From: Harmothoe impar
Lineage: Eukaryota > Annelida > Polychaeta > Phyllodocida > Polynoidae
Direction: 5' to 3'
Length of the DNA: 64,000 bases
Assembly (NCBI GenBank): GCA_947462335.1
Contig: OX381707.1
Coordinates: 18,354,404-18,418,403 of the forward strand
Position numbers and translations under genes: made by a program. Below are positions 7,757 to 18,432 of this stretch, piece after piece. A model generated the notes under the pieces. That model had not been told where the DNA came from and made no database searches. It saw only the letters and a list, made by a program, of their open reading frames with translations. The stretch's first letter is position 1, and every line of letters starts with the position of its first letter.

Positions 7757-8100
7757 TGTTTACAAACAGGCACGTGTCACGTGGTGTTGTTTACAAACAA
7801 GAGAGCCACGTGGTGTTGTTTACAAACAAACCCTAAGTAGGTCACGTTACCCTAGTTACCAGAATGCCGGCTTCTGATTGGCTGAGCCTAAGTAGGTCAC
7901 GTGACGTAAGTAGGTCACGTTACCATAGTTACCAGAATGCCAGCCTCTCATTGGCTGAGAGCTTCTAAGTAGGTCAGTAGGTCACCCAGAATGCTGGCTT
8001 CTGATTGGCTGAGAGCCCTAAGTAGGTCACGTTACCATGGCAACGGGTCACGTGACCAAATGGAGGCCTCTGATTGGCTGCATGTCGATTGAGTAATAAA
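7757..8100. promoter_or_regulatory. Repeated FOX / E-box / RFX X-box / CCAAT array
   Basis: Three TGTTTACAAACA palindromes lie at 7757, 7788 and 7817. Five CACGTG E-boxes start at 7771, 7778, 7807, 7898 and 8049. X-box-like repeats occur at 7846-7860 and 7919-7933, with a full consensus GTTACCATGGCAAC at 8031-8044. Four inverted CCAAT boxes in CTGATTGGCT-like context are at 7877, 7950, 8004 and 8073. They sit in divergent tandem units that share TAAGTAGGTCACG. The array lies at the element's right end. AATAAA at 8095-8100 could end the Ala-rich transcript. Factor names come from consensus matching only. Confidence 0.7.
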
Positions 8101-9604
8101 CAGTACTTAACTATAGTCCCGTTCCGATACATACTATACTACTCCTAAGGCACATTTAAACTTTCCAAAACTGAAATAATTATTCAAGTTATGAAATCGC
8201 ATTTGAGGAATGTAGTTCTCTAAATGACAATGGGAGTACGTAGATATTCCCATGCCCCCTCCCTTCTCCCTTAAATGTTTGCCCCTCCCCTTGCCTTCTA
8301 TCTCAATCACTGAAACATAGCCCAATCCAGTGCAACAGAAGTGATAGACTCCAAGTCCAATATGTCAAAACAAGCCATAACCATAGCCACAGTTGACTGT
8401 GACAGGGGTCAGGGGAGCCTATCAAGGGGGTTGCATAGGATTTGAGAGCCTACACAAGGCCATATCCTTACACCCGTTTACAGAAGATTGTTTTTAGACG
8501 CTGAGATACCATGACTGTTAAAATTGAAATATGTTTGGGCGAAAGTGTTGAGATTTGATACATATGTTTTACAGTGTGTGGGTGAGGAGTACAGTGAGCA
8601 GTGGGACGAGTACTCTAATTCCATAATCCTTCTGAAGAAAGACTGATGACAACCACTATGACATTGAACTTGGATTTGCTTGGCTAAGGCAGTCCCTGTG
8701 GTTAGCTTAGAACACACGTACCAACTTACCTTTGTCTCCAAGCAAAGTCCTGCCGTTAGGTAGGACAGTGTGGGCCACTCTGGCTGCTACACTGACTACC
8801 TGTGCTACCTGTGTACAGACCCCTGTCCTCCCCTGCTCCCCCACAAGGTTGGGGGTATGCAGGCCATTTGCTTTAAGGACCACAGCAATGTTGACACAAA
8901 GCAGAGTGGGGACTTTGCTAAATGTGGATGTATCTCAAGTTTAATGCAAAATTGTGTGTTCTGCATCCCGGTAATATTATTTATTGTGCAAATCCATGAG
9001 ATTATGGTATTTGAATGCATCCAAATGCATGCATTTTCACCAGAATGTGATGCTCAAAGCAGAGGGGGGACTTTGAGTTGACTACCCTGTTTCTGTAAAC
9101 AGAAGTACCTGACCTCCTCCCCAAGGTTTAGCTCAGTGCTGGCCTGTGGCTTGGAACCAGCGAACAGGAACTGGAAATGAAACCAGAAAGTATGATGGTA
9201 AAACTACAACCATACAATCTGGTTCCTGTTCGCTGGTTCCAAGCTAGCCACCAAGAAATGAGGGTACCAATGTGAGAAAAATATTTCTGTGTCAAACAGC
9301 TAATACGAAATGGCCACCGTTCCATTTGAGAAAATCAAAAACGATGTCTTTTAGTGGCAATATTTAATATTGAAAGGGTATGTTTTGCCCTGAAGTGATG
9401 AATTTGTGAAAGAGAAGTTCAGTTTTTGCAATATTTAGGCAACAGGCATGGGATTTGTTGATTTCCTTGACAGCAGCCCTTTGTAGGCATTAATAATTCT
9501 ACAGATAGAGATTTGAAGATTTGTGGGTCATGACACATACCATGTAAATTGGAATTGTTTGAAGCCCCCTAAGGACTGTCATATTTATTCAATCCTAGAT
9601 ACTT
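8101..9604. other. AT-rich non-coding flank
   Basis: I find no convincing gene; ORFs are short and lack splice or domain support. It contains the fold-back repeat at 9149-9244. It separates the virus-like element from secreted gene unit A. Confidence 0.6.
9149..9244. repeat. Fold-back repeat (GCTTGGAACCAGCG family), copy 1
   Basis: The ends GCTTGGAACCAGCGAACAGG and its reverse complement enclose ~45 bp. A diverged copy lies at 29099-29194. This is a probable non-autonomous hairpin element. Confidence 0.8.
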
Positions 9605-9957
9605 TCATGCCACTGCACCCTCCAGTACCATGCATGGGTCTAGCACATAGGCAAACTTCCTATGCTGGTGATTGAACAGGAAGGGTTCATCGTGAGACTT
9701 GATTAACCCCATTGCCTTGATGAGCCGCTTGTTGTTGTTGCAGAAGTCTGAACGCACCCGGAGCCTTCCAGCACCAGACCCTCCAGGGCAACCCGTCTGG
9801 AATAACGTGAACAAGGGCTTTTTCCAAAGGCTTGTGCTTTCACTTGCTAAAGCACAGTAGCTGATGCCATAGGGGTGGAGTTCTTGATTACAAACAGGTT
9901 CCCCGACAAAGCGGCACCCTGAAAACAGTGTGAATCTGCATCAATGTCCATCTTGTA

Positions 9958-9989
<32 letters not shown>

Positions 9990-10830
9990 CATATATATAT
10001 ATATTAACATAACATACGATGCAGGAAATATCAGTATAATTGTATTGAGCCACCAGATGGTACCTTAGTCACAACTAGTTCTAGAGCCCACGCCAGGTAG
10101 TCAGGTTGACTTCAAATTTCCCAGCTGTGCTAACAGCGTTAATTTATGTCCAAATGTCCCACTACAAGGTTCATTTTTTGGGCCCTCCACCATAACATTT
10201 TTAGCATTTCCTACCATTTTAGCATTTCCTACCATTGCTGTCCATGTGGGGAACTGTGATTGGAGAGGCAACCGGTCTGTGAAGATACAGGCCATTATTG
10301 AGCACATTTTGACCTCCAGAATTGTAAACTGGAGCAACATGCCCAGTGTGGTAGGTGTTCCTGGTGTTGGAAGCAGCAACATAGCGGGGTTTAGACATGA
10401 CTGAAATTGGTTTTAGCTGTTCACCTAACACCTGATGAAAAACTGAAAAAGATTTGAAAGGAAAAGACTAAATTAGCAAATACTTAGATTTGGTCTATTG
10501 CAGGGCTCTTTCACAAACTGGCGATCGGGGCCGTATTCCACAAGGCGGTATGTAGAGTAAAATGAAGCCTAAGGGTCAATATGTGAAATAGGGATAAAAC
10601 TTACTTTTTTTCTCGTGCCGAACAATGCTGTTTCTCATGACGTCACAGGGGAAAGGCAATCAGTCAGCAACATACAGTCTCCCTGGCTTAAATCATTGAC
10701 ACTGTTATATTTAATTTTTTTGAAGTAACAATTGATATCACAATGCTAACTCTCATAAGCGACTTTACTACCCCCTAGGTTCCTTTTTATACTCACCAAG
10801 AGTAGATATGAAAAGTGGCAAGAGAATCAT
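9605..10830 (-). CDS. Six-cysteine secreted protein family, unit A (185 aa, three exons)
   Basis: Exons on the minus strand: 10830-10797 (34 nt, MILLPLFISTL), 10442-10233 and 9918-9605. Donors GTGAGT and GTAGGA and acceptors ending CAG are clear. Both introns are phase 1, and the exons sum to 558 nt with the TGA stop. The product has a signal peptide ending near VFHQVLG, a Tyr/Asn/His-rich middle and a last-exon domain. That domain has Cys at CRFVGEPVC, YCAL, GCPG, FCNNN and DPCM (six in all), plus the shared RLIKAMGLIKS and HRKFAYVLDPC motifs. It lacks the SPVEGKS block of the other units and is the most diverged paralog. Likely secreted; function unknown. The minus strand carries AATAAA near 9581. 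Confidence 0.75.
9955..10005. repeat. (TA)n microsatellite in intron 2 of unit A
   Basis: TA repeats broken by two ACATA interruptions, inside the intron between exons 2 and 3. Confidence 0.9.
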
Positions 10831-11512
10831 TGTGCTGTCTTCTATGTCAACTCCCAACCTCACAGACTAAGAGATGTACAACCTGACTACTGTAGGAAAT
10901 GTATCAGGCATTGTGCCATATTCAGAAGTATCTCAGAAGTTAGAGCATGATAGGACCCTCAGGCTATGGACTACATGTATATATACATATATACAACAAT
11001 GAAAGCACATTATGAATTATATCTCTCCCAAGGAGCGACTAATTACTTGGAACTGCTTTAAGGACACTGGATACTATCTCAGAAAACCATAGAAACTACT
11101 TGAGAATCGCTACATATCTTCCTATATGGGTTAGATCAGAAATTCATGCATAAAGTGGGGTTTCTGCATTCCTACAGCTACAGAATACAAATAAATGTTC
11201 CAATTTTTTTGATATTTTTTTTTGTGCATTAGAGAACACTCTAGGCTTTCAGAAAAAAATTTTAATTTTCATGTGCGGTGATTTTTCTCTGATATATGGG
11301 TCCCCAAAGGTGAAAAAAGGGCAAAAATCAAGGTTTTCAGGCCTATACACATGTTTTACCAGGTCCCCATGTCACCCTAGACCTTGTAAACCTTTCCTGA
11401 ACTGCATTTCTTATTAGCTATATACCCCATGTGGATAATCAACCTTAGTTCAATGGGATGCGACCCTTAATTTTTCGCCTAGGCTCTAGATGTTCATCAA
11501 CTACTAGTCTCG
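10831..11512. other. Non-coding AT-rich stretch upstream of unit A
   Basis: No gene is seen. A TATATACATATATAC stretch at about 10978-10993 is the only TATA-like sequence upstream of unit A, but it lies ~150 nt from the ATG. Confidence 0.5.
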
Positions 11513-12086
11513 GAGGCATCCGTAACAGTAATGTTTGGGCCTATATCTTCAATAATAATATTCACTACATTTACTAAATAGGTACAATAGAAAGGGTCCA
11601 TATGGGTGGTGGCCTGACAAAAAAATATTTGGGTCTACTCAATTATTTCTATGCATTATGTCCCATATGCTATTTTGGAACTCGCATTACTGTTACGGAT
11701 GCCTCAACCCTAACAAGCTTCTATATGTCTTAATAAGGTAAATTGAAGTATTTCTTCCACTCTGTTTTAACAATTGGGACATATAAGTCAATCGTCAACA
11801 GCGGGAGGAGCTCCCGCGGTACTGTGTGTATTGCAAGCGAGTGAATATTGGCTCAGCTCGCGGCGGTTGAGGCATCCGTAACAATAACCCGATTTCAGCG
11901 CGGGAAACTTTCGAGCGTCTCCTCGGCAAACCGGAAGTGACCCACATCCGGGTCTTTCTTTTCGGCGTTGTCCTTTTCAATGCGCACACAGTTGGAGGAA
12001 CACTTGCTGAGAATTTCACTGTTTTTCAGCTGAAAAGGTAGGTAAAATGAAGAATATGTTTCATATTTTGATGTACTTAGTTGCCG

Positions 12087-12173
12087 GGGCGTGAGGCATC
12101 CGCACAATATGCCAATTTTCGCGGGTATTTCGGTTTAAATCATCGGTGGTTATCGTGCGGACGCCTCACGCCC
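12087..12173. repeat. Inverted repeat built on two facing motif copies
   Basis: Two 23-bp arms, GGGCGTGAGGCATCCGCAC-like and its reverse complement, match at 21 of 23 positions across a ~40-bp spacer. Both carry the CGCAC variant of the 19-bp motif, so the pair has diverged together from the other copies. Confidence 0.8.
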
Positions 12174-13147
12174 GCTTGGAGCACTCCAATGGCCATTTGC
12201 GTTGCATTTTTTGTGAAGTTAATGAAACAACGCACGCCCCGAGGCATCCGTAACAGTAATGGGCCGGCGACGATTATTCGGGTTTGATCTTATTTTAAAG
12301 GCTCCCCCATGGTCCATGTAGACTATAATGGATGCTAGACATGCTTATCTGTCCTTGTATGTAGTTTGGTTTGGATCCCAAGAGTTGAGATGACCTTTTT
12401 GTTGTTTGAAAAAAGAAAAATTTTGAAAATTTTCCAAAAACTTGCCAGAATTTCTCCTCTCACACATAACAAAGTGTTGTAAGCATGGTAATATGTGGTT
12501 TATATCCTACCTGGTACCTCCCCTGATCATTTTAGGCTGTTAGATGCCCTGTTGTGTGGGTTTTGTGGCCACTGTGGGCCATTTTAGTAATTTTTGGGTT
12601 ACTGTTACGGATGCCTCCGACGAAAATGAAAATTGTCCCATACACTGGCTATTTAATGGAATTGAGTCCTTTAACTTCACACAATGTTCAAGTACCTTCC
12701 TATCTAATATCCTGATGAGGAAATATTTTAGTATATCTATTTTTTCACTATTTCTTGGAGTATTATATTAATGTTACGGATGCCTCATTTTTAGTTAATC
12801 GTAGAAAAAATATACTTCCCCTGCTTTGATCTGCCCCATCTTTTAACACAGCATGCCCCTAACATGTACCTATTGTGCCAGTAAGTGCTTTTGGCACTAG
12901 TTGGAACTCTTTTTTTCAAGTTGTGGGGTCCATCAGTGTTGTTTAGATAAAATTGGCATCAACAAGATCCACTAATGGTAGATTTGGTCAACATCCCCCA
13001 CATTATTGGAGTACACCAATATGTGTTTGCATATAGCATTATTTTTGTATTTCTGTACATATATTGGTAATTTTGCATTAAGGAAAATGATTGAAATAGG
13101 CCTATATTTCCCATATTAATTCATTCTGTGTCTGTTGTTTTTTCAGT

Positions 13148-14802
13148 ATGGTACGCCCAAAGTTGCCGCCAGGGCAAGCGAAGACCGGGTTCCCGGAGAG
13201 GAAAGTGGGGCTGACAACCTTTAAAAAGGTCCGGAAGGAGGCTCAGTTCATCAAGTGTGTGCAGTGCAACAACACCCGCATCTGTCTGTGCACCAAGCAT
13301 CAAAATTTCACTCTCCGTCTCTGAGCTGCTCACCTCCCAGGACTACCTGACGCAGTAGTACGTACCAACAAGCTGGAGGAGTTCCAGGAGAGGCTTCACA
13401 CCTCCATCACTCAACCCGAGATCACTGTAGAAACTTGGCAGATGGTGGAGGTGGAGATCCAGGAGGTCGACCCCAAGACCGGAAGAAACAAGACCTGCAA
13501 GAAGCTCCGGCTAAGCCCTGACACTGACACCAAGTCAGACTTCATCAAGCTGATGTCGGCAGACTTCAAGACGATGCGAGAACACTCGTTCCGTGCCCAA
13601 AACCAGCACAAAGTCGTCCAGGAAGTGCGGGAAGGACTGACTGCGGAGGAGTGCACAGTTCAGATGGACTTCTCGGAGAATTTGATGGTGTCGTTCCCCG
13701 AGTCCCCCCAGGCGGTCTGCTATGCCAAGGATCCGGTCACTCTCCACCCGGCCGTGATCCACTACAAGGATAATGACGGGAACCTCAAACACGATTCCCT
13801 GGCCCTGTGCACAGACGACCGTAAGCACGACGCCAGGGCCATCCTTGCTTTCATGCTTAGGCTCCGAGAGTTCATCGATGAGCACCTTCCCAACGTCAAG
13901 ACCATCCACTACTGCTCCGACTCTCCATCTTCGCAGTACAGAAACAAGTTCATCTTCAGCGTCCTGTGTAAACACGAGCAAATCTTCGGCGGGATCCAAG
14001 CCACATGGACGTACTACGCAGGCCATGGCAAGGGTCCATGTGACGGCATCAGGGGTGCTGCGAAGGGAGTCGCAGATCTCCTGGTCAAGTCCAATGTCAA
14101 GATCGAGAACGCCCAAGCTTTCGTGGACACTGGAAACGCTCGAGGGGGTGCAGTCCACTACATCCATATGTCTGAAGAAGAGATCAAGGAGGCCCGCAGT
14201 CTACTACAGAGTCTCGTCTGCGATAAGTCTGTGCCTGGTACGATGAAGGTGCACGCAGCACTTGCTGTCGTACCTGGTGTCTCCATCGCTGTGAGGGACA
14301 CCTCTTGCTTCGGTCATTGCTGCTGGGAGGACAACACCTCTCTGCGCCACTGCCCTGGCTGGGTGGAGCACACCCTCTTCAAGAAAACCCCCAGAGCAGC
14401 ACCAGTCGAGCCAGAGGTTGAGGAGTTCCCAGCAGAGGCCGAGCCAGAGGAGGTCCCAGCTGAGGCCGAGCCAGAGGAGGTCCCAGCTCTGGTCTCAGCG
14501 GTGGAGTGTTACACCGTCGGTGAGTTTGTGGCCTGCTTGTACGACTCACAGTGGTACATTGTCGAGGAGACGGAGTCGATGATGAGGGCATGTACGAGGT
14601 CAACTTCATGATCAGCGGCAACACCACACTGAACCAGTTCTTGTGGCCAACGCTGAAGGACATGATGCGCGTGCACCCAGACGATATCCTCACCAAGATC
14701 TCCGTGCCACGTCCCATCGCAACTCATGGCAGGCTAGCTTCAAAGTATGCCCCGCCTACTGCAGAGCTTAGGGAGATCAACACCCTCTTGCTCACCTCCT
14801 AA
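13148..14802 (+). pseudogene. DDE-like transposase-type gene, one in-frame stop and one frameshift
   Basis: Reading from ATG 13148 (MVRPKLPPGQAKTGF) there is a Cys/His cluster (CVQCNNTRICLCTKH), then an in-frame TGA at 13322-13324. The same frame continues without a break to 14611. Near 14575 the frame must shift to finish at 14802 with DDEGMYEVNFMISG and a WPTLKDMM segment. The core has QMDFSEN, then HYCSDSPSSQYRN and GHGKGPCDGIRG. This conserved Asp-rich pattern I know from many uncharacterised invertebrate proteins that behave like multicopy transposases. An Ala/Glu/Pro repeat precedes the C-terminal domain. A CAG acceptor-like site just before the ATG allows an upstream exon. The stop could be mutation or assembly error. 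Confidence 0.6.
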
Positions 14803-16193
14803 GCTTCCACAGTGATGACAACCCGGCTAACACCCATCGACTTGAACTTGGACAGTATACTAGTTACCGTGAGGCATCCGTAACAGTAACACGGGTGCCT
14901 GGGATACACCTCATGGTGCTACTATATCTATGGATATATTTGATAATTAATGGCACAGAACAGTGCTATAGGATGTTTAGAATATATGTATGAAGTTTTA
15001 AGGGGATCTGATTAGTTTTGAAGCTTGTGTGACCAAGATAGTAAAGTATCAGTTCGTCGTGAGGCATCCGTAACGATAACAAGCCACCAGGTAGGTCTCA
15101 CGAGATTGCCAGCTATGCACCTATGGGGGCCAGTATAGTCCTCATTATTGTTTTATGTGATTGTTAACAGGTTTGTCTTATGCATTAGATAGACAGAGGT
15201 GCCCTGGTGATGTAAAATATTTCTGGTAGACTCCTTGCGTGTCGTCAACTCGCTGTAAATTTGTACTTTTTTACTTTCAAATGCCCATAGCTAAGTCAAA
15301 AGGTGATATATTTGATTGTTTAAGGGCTTAGAACAATTCCAAAGAGTGTTTTGTACCCATGTATGAGGTTTAAAGATGATCTGATTAGTTTTGATACATC
15401 TATGGCAGCTGTACCAAAGTCCTATTAGATAGCCAATGTCGTGAGGCATCCGTAACGGTAAGAGCCGCCTGATAGGTCTCACGAGAACGCCAGCTATGCA
15501 CCTATGGGGGCCAGTATAGTCCTCATTATGGTTTTATGTGATTTTAAACAGGTTTGCCTTATGCATTAGATCTACAGAGGTGCCCTTGTGCTGTATATTA
15601 TTTATTGGCGTCACACCTCGTGGCAGGAACACGGGTAAAAGTGTGACTTTTTAAATTTCCAAACACCATGTACATAATCAAAGGTGATATTTTTTATGGT
15701 TAAAAAACGTAAAACAGTGCTGTATAGTCCTAAGTACACATGTATTATGTCTAAAGAGGTTCTGGTGCATTTAAGTTGCCCCTTTGACTGATTTATAAAG
15801 GTACTGTGAATCTTGAGGCATCCGTAAAAGTAGTGAATTTTTGACCTGATTTCCCGCGTAATGGTGTCCCGAGATGGCTCGACTCGCACATCTGAGGTTA
15901 ATTGTTTTAGGAAGAGGGTATATTGAAGGTATACTAGAGCTATTATAATGGTAATCAGAGCAATTTTAGGCAAACTAGAGTAAAGTTGGTAAAGTTAGTT
16001 GAATTTTCCCAGATTTGTCAAAGTTTCCGATTATCTCTCAACCCAGAAAAAGAAAAGTTCAAATCTTACGGCTCCAAAATTTCTCAGGGTCAATCCTACA
16101 TACTTGGCCTACTAGAAAGCAAAGTTTGGAATAGCTGGGTATTTCTAAAGAGTATTATTATAATGAGGGGTCTATTACTGTTACGGATGCCTC

Positions 16194-17520
16194 AGAAATA
16201 TGACAGGCTGCAGTTGGTGCTGAATAAAAACTGCACCGGCCGGCATAACAGAGTTCTGCGGCGTTTCCGAGGGGCCAAGATGTTAACCTTTAAGAAAAAT
16301 AAAGTTGTGTACTTAAACTTTGAATTTTTTATTTTGTCCTATGTTTACCACTTTCTGCATAAATTACTGATCTGACCCATATACATAAATAGTACAGAAA
16401 AAAAATATGAAAGAGATTTATGGTGCCATACCAGAGTAAAATCACCCCACCTGGTGGGACTTTTTACAGATATCCTAGACATCATTTCAACCTAAAACAA
16501 GGCATCAAGATGTTTATCATAACAGTAAATTACTTTAGTTAGGTGACTTAGGATATTTCTCAGGATCCTATATGTAATTCACATATTATATCTCAATAGG
16601 GTTGAAACTATTGAGTTAGATATTGGGGACTTGCTTGACAATTGCAAGATAATCCCTTCATTAAAAGGAATCAACCCATAGATTCTTCACCAAAGTCTGT
16701 CAGAACATGGCTATATATGATAGGTGTAACATATCAAAAGAACAGCACCAATTATGGTGCCAATGTTTAGCAAAATAGACAAGAACCACCTGACAAGCTA
16801 CATCATTAGATGATATTCCACTTGTAGTCATCAGATCCTACATATATATCTGAACAGTGCTTACAGACACTTGCCTGGTTAGCTCAGTCAGTAGCATGCC
16901 TGCCTGTTGATTCATAGGTTGTGAGTTCAAGCCTCTCTTGGGGAAAACTGAAAAAGTTTTTCAAACTAGACATGCTAAATACCACTGACCATAACATTAG
17001 CAGTCCTCACAGACACATGTCTGGTTAGCTCAGTCAGTAGCAAGTTTGCCTGTAAATCCTAAGATCCTAAGTTCAAGGCTCTCTTGGAGAAAACAACTAA
17101 AATATTTTCCAAATTGGTGTTTGCATGCACATCCACCAGGTGGAGCTCGGGTGCCCTGAAACAGTTTCTGAAGGTTCTCAAAGCATCCACAGGGGGGCAC
17201 TTAGATTGTATACAGTATCCTTAAGGAATAACTTATATACACAAGTACTATACAGTCAGGTCTTGATGGTCTGATCTGTGCCGTTGTAAACAGGGAAAAT
17301 GTAGTCGGAGCTCAAATCTGACAGACTTTCAAGGCATGTTTCGATGTAGATGTATCAGACTATTACAGACAGTATATGTCAGACCATCAAAGGACAGACT
17401 ATGAAGACCTGCCTGTACATGGATATATTATGTATTATTATACGATATGGGCTTACACCGTGCTTTTTACGTGATATTCACGTTCTGATATTCCTGCATA
17501 CCCCACACTTGAGGGGGTTA
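16194..17520. other. Non-coding stretch with a tandem tRNA-like repeat
   Basis: There is no gene. It contains two tRNA-like SINE heads (16874-17083) and otherwise AT-rich sequence with no long ORF of recognisable content. Confidence 0.5.
16874..17083 (+). repeat. Two tandem tRNA-derived SINE heads
   Basis: CTGGTTAGCTCAGTCAGTAG (A-box-like) followed ~35 nt later by GAGTTCAAGCCTC (B-box-like) occurs at 16875 and again, diverged, at 17020. The units are ~147 bp apart. They do not fold into a complete tRNA by eye, so they are SINE relics rather than tRNA genes. Confidence 0.6.
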
Positions 17521-17603
17521 AATCGTTCTGATATTCTGGATATCAGAACGATTCTGAATGGGGAATTCAGAATCGTTCTGATATCCAGAATATCAGAACG
17601 ATT
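17521..17603. repeat. Perfect 39-bp inverted repeat with nested palindromes
   Basis: Arms 17521-17559 and 17565-17603 are exact reverse complements around the 5-nt spacer GGGGA. Each arm is itself a hairpin: 14-bp half-arms (AATCGTTCTGATAT and its complement) around TCTGG. Extra partial copies of CGTTCTGATAT flank it at about 17482 and 17610. Confidence 0.95.
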
Positions 17604-17654
17604 CTGAATGGGAGTGGATATCAGAACGATTTGGAATATGGTCACCCATAAAAT

Positions 17655-17727
17655 CCGAGGTTCTATGGAGACTCGAACACGCTACATCAAGACTTGAAAT
17701 CCGACGTGCTAACCACCACGCCGTGGA
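17655..17727 (-). repeat. tRNA-like SINE head
   Basis: The minus strand shows GGCGTGGTGGTTAGCACG (A-box-like) and GTGTTCGAGTCTC (B-box-like) at normal spacing. The cloverleaf is incomplete. Confidence 0.5.
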
Positions 17728-18311
17728 GGCGCTGGTAGAGGGAGGTGGCGAAACAAGGAGTCTACAGGCGGATTTCCAGCCCTGTAGGACCATTATTTAC
17801 CGAGTTACAGAAGAAAAGACATTTTTTGGTATAGTTTCTTTGAAAATCAATATTTTTTTCTAATTTCTTTTTTACTATAAAGGTAGAAGTTGGACTTTAC
17901 TTACTCATTCGTTAAAACAATTTTAGGGGCTTTTTTTCACATACATATAGGCCCTTTAAAAATGGTTCGTTTCCACTCAGGCTCGATCCGGGTACCCCTG
18001 GTGTGTGAGGCGAAGTCGCTAGCGCCCATGCCTATCCGGCTGGGGTGAATGTGGAGGGAAACGTTGGTTAGGTTATAACATTGCCCCAAGCTGGCTCCCT
18101 TACAAATTCTATGTTGGACTCAGTGTTGGAGATTGAGGGCATGACGTCACCAGGCTCCACCAATCAGCGAGCAGGGTTGGTGGCATGCCAAAACAACATG
18201 GCGCTACTGGTGTTCGAGTGATATTCAGTCAATAATCCTTCAAAATGGCGAAATTAGGGCGTTTTAAAGGTAAATAAGGACATATGAATCAAAATATCGT
18301 ATAATAAACCT

Positions 18312-18432
18312 AATAATATATGAATATGACTGCACTCGGGCTGTGTATAGATGAATAACGACCTCGGTGCTACGCACCTCGGGTCGTTATTCATCAATAC
18401 ACAACCCTTGTGCGTCATATTCATATATTATT
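18312..18432. repeat. Long hairpin element (~50-bp arms)
   Basis: AATAATATATGAATATGAC at the left and its complement at the right continue inward as imperfect arms to GAATAACGACC and GGTCGTTATTC. The centre is another small palindrome. It is likely a fold-back MITE. Confidence 0.75.

Larger units (their letters stand above)
1..8100. mobile_element. Polinton/Maverick-like integrated virus-like element (right-hand part)
   Basis: A compact block with GC-richer composition than the DNA to its right. It encodes an A32/FtsK-type packaging ATPase, a retroviral-type integrase with a chromodomain-like tail, a capsid-like protein start and several small structural-type proteins. Seven minus-strand genes are packed with overlaps or short gaps. 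This gene set is known from Polintons/Mavericks and adintoviruses. No protein-primed DNA polymerase or adenain-type protease is visible, and both would be expected beyond the left edge. The right boundary is estimated from where coding density and the regulatory repeats stop. The terminal inverted repeat cannot be checked because the other end lies outside the window. The visible reading frames are open, so the copy may be recent. Confidence 0.75.
11513..16193. mobile_element. Candidate DNA transposon: transposase-like ORF amid 13 copies of a 19-bp motif
   Basis: The motif GAGGCATCCGTAACAGTAA or close variants occurs on the plus strand at 11513, 11869, 12093, 12241, 14871, 15061, 15443 and 15815. 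It occurs on the minus strand at 11686-11705, 12151-12167, 12599-12617, 12767-12786 and 16175-16193. The outermost copies face each other as an inverted pair. The copies surround the DDE-like ORF (13148-14802) and none lies inside it. The right flank is built of diverged ~375-bp tandem repeats, each opening with the motif. Many dispersed transposase sites is the simplest reading. Exact ends and target duplication are not established. Confidence 0.55.

Noticed and set aside
8732..9081. Cys-rich 70-103 codon ORFs
   Set aside because: Overlap each other in different frames, no splice or signal features, AT-rich context.
13535..14167. 210-codon minus-strand ORF
   Set aside because: Antisense shadow of the transposase-like core, with no domain of its own.
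15986..16375. 129-codon plus-strand ORF at the right end of the motif field
   Set aside because: It overlaps the outermost 19-bp motif copy, lacks domain features, and is low-complexity Lys/Leu/Phe-rich; not supported as a gene.
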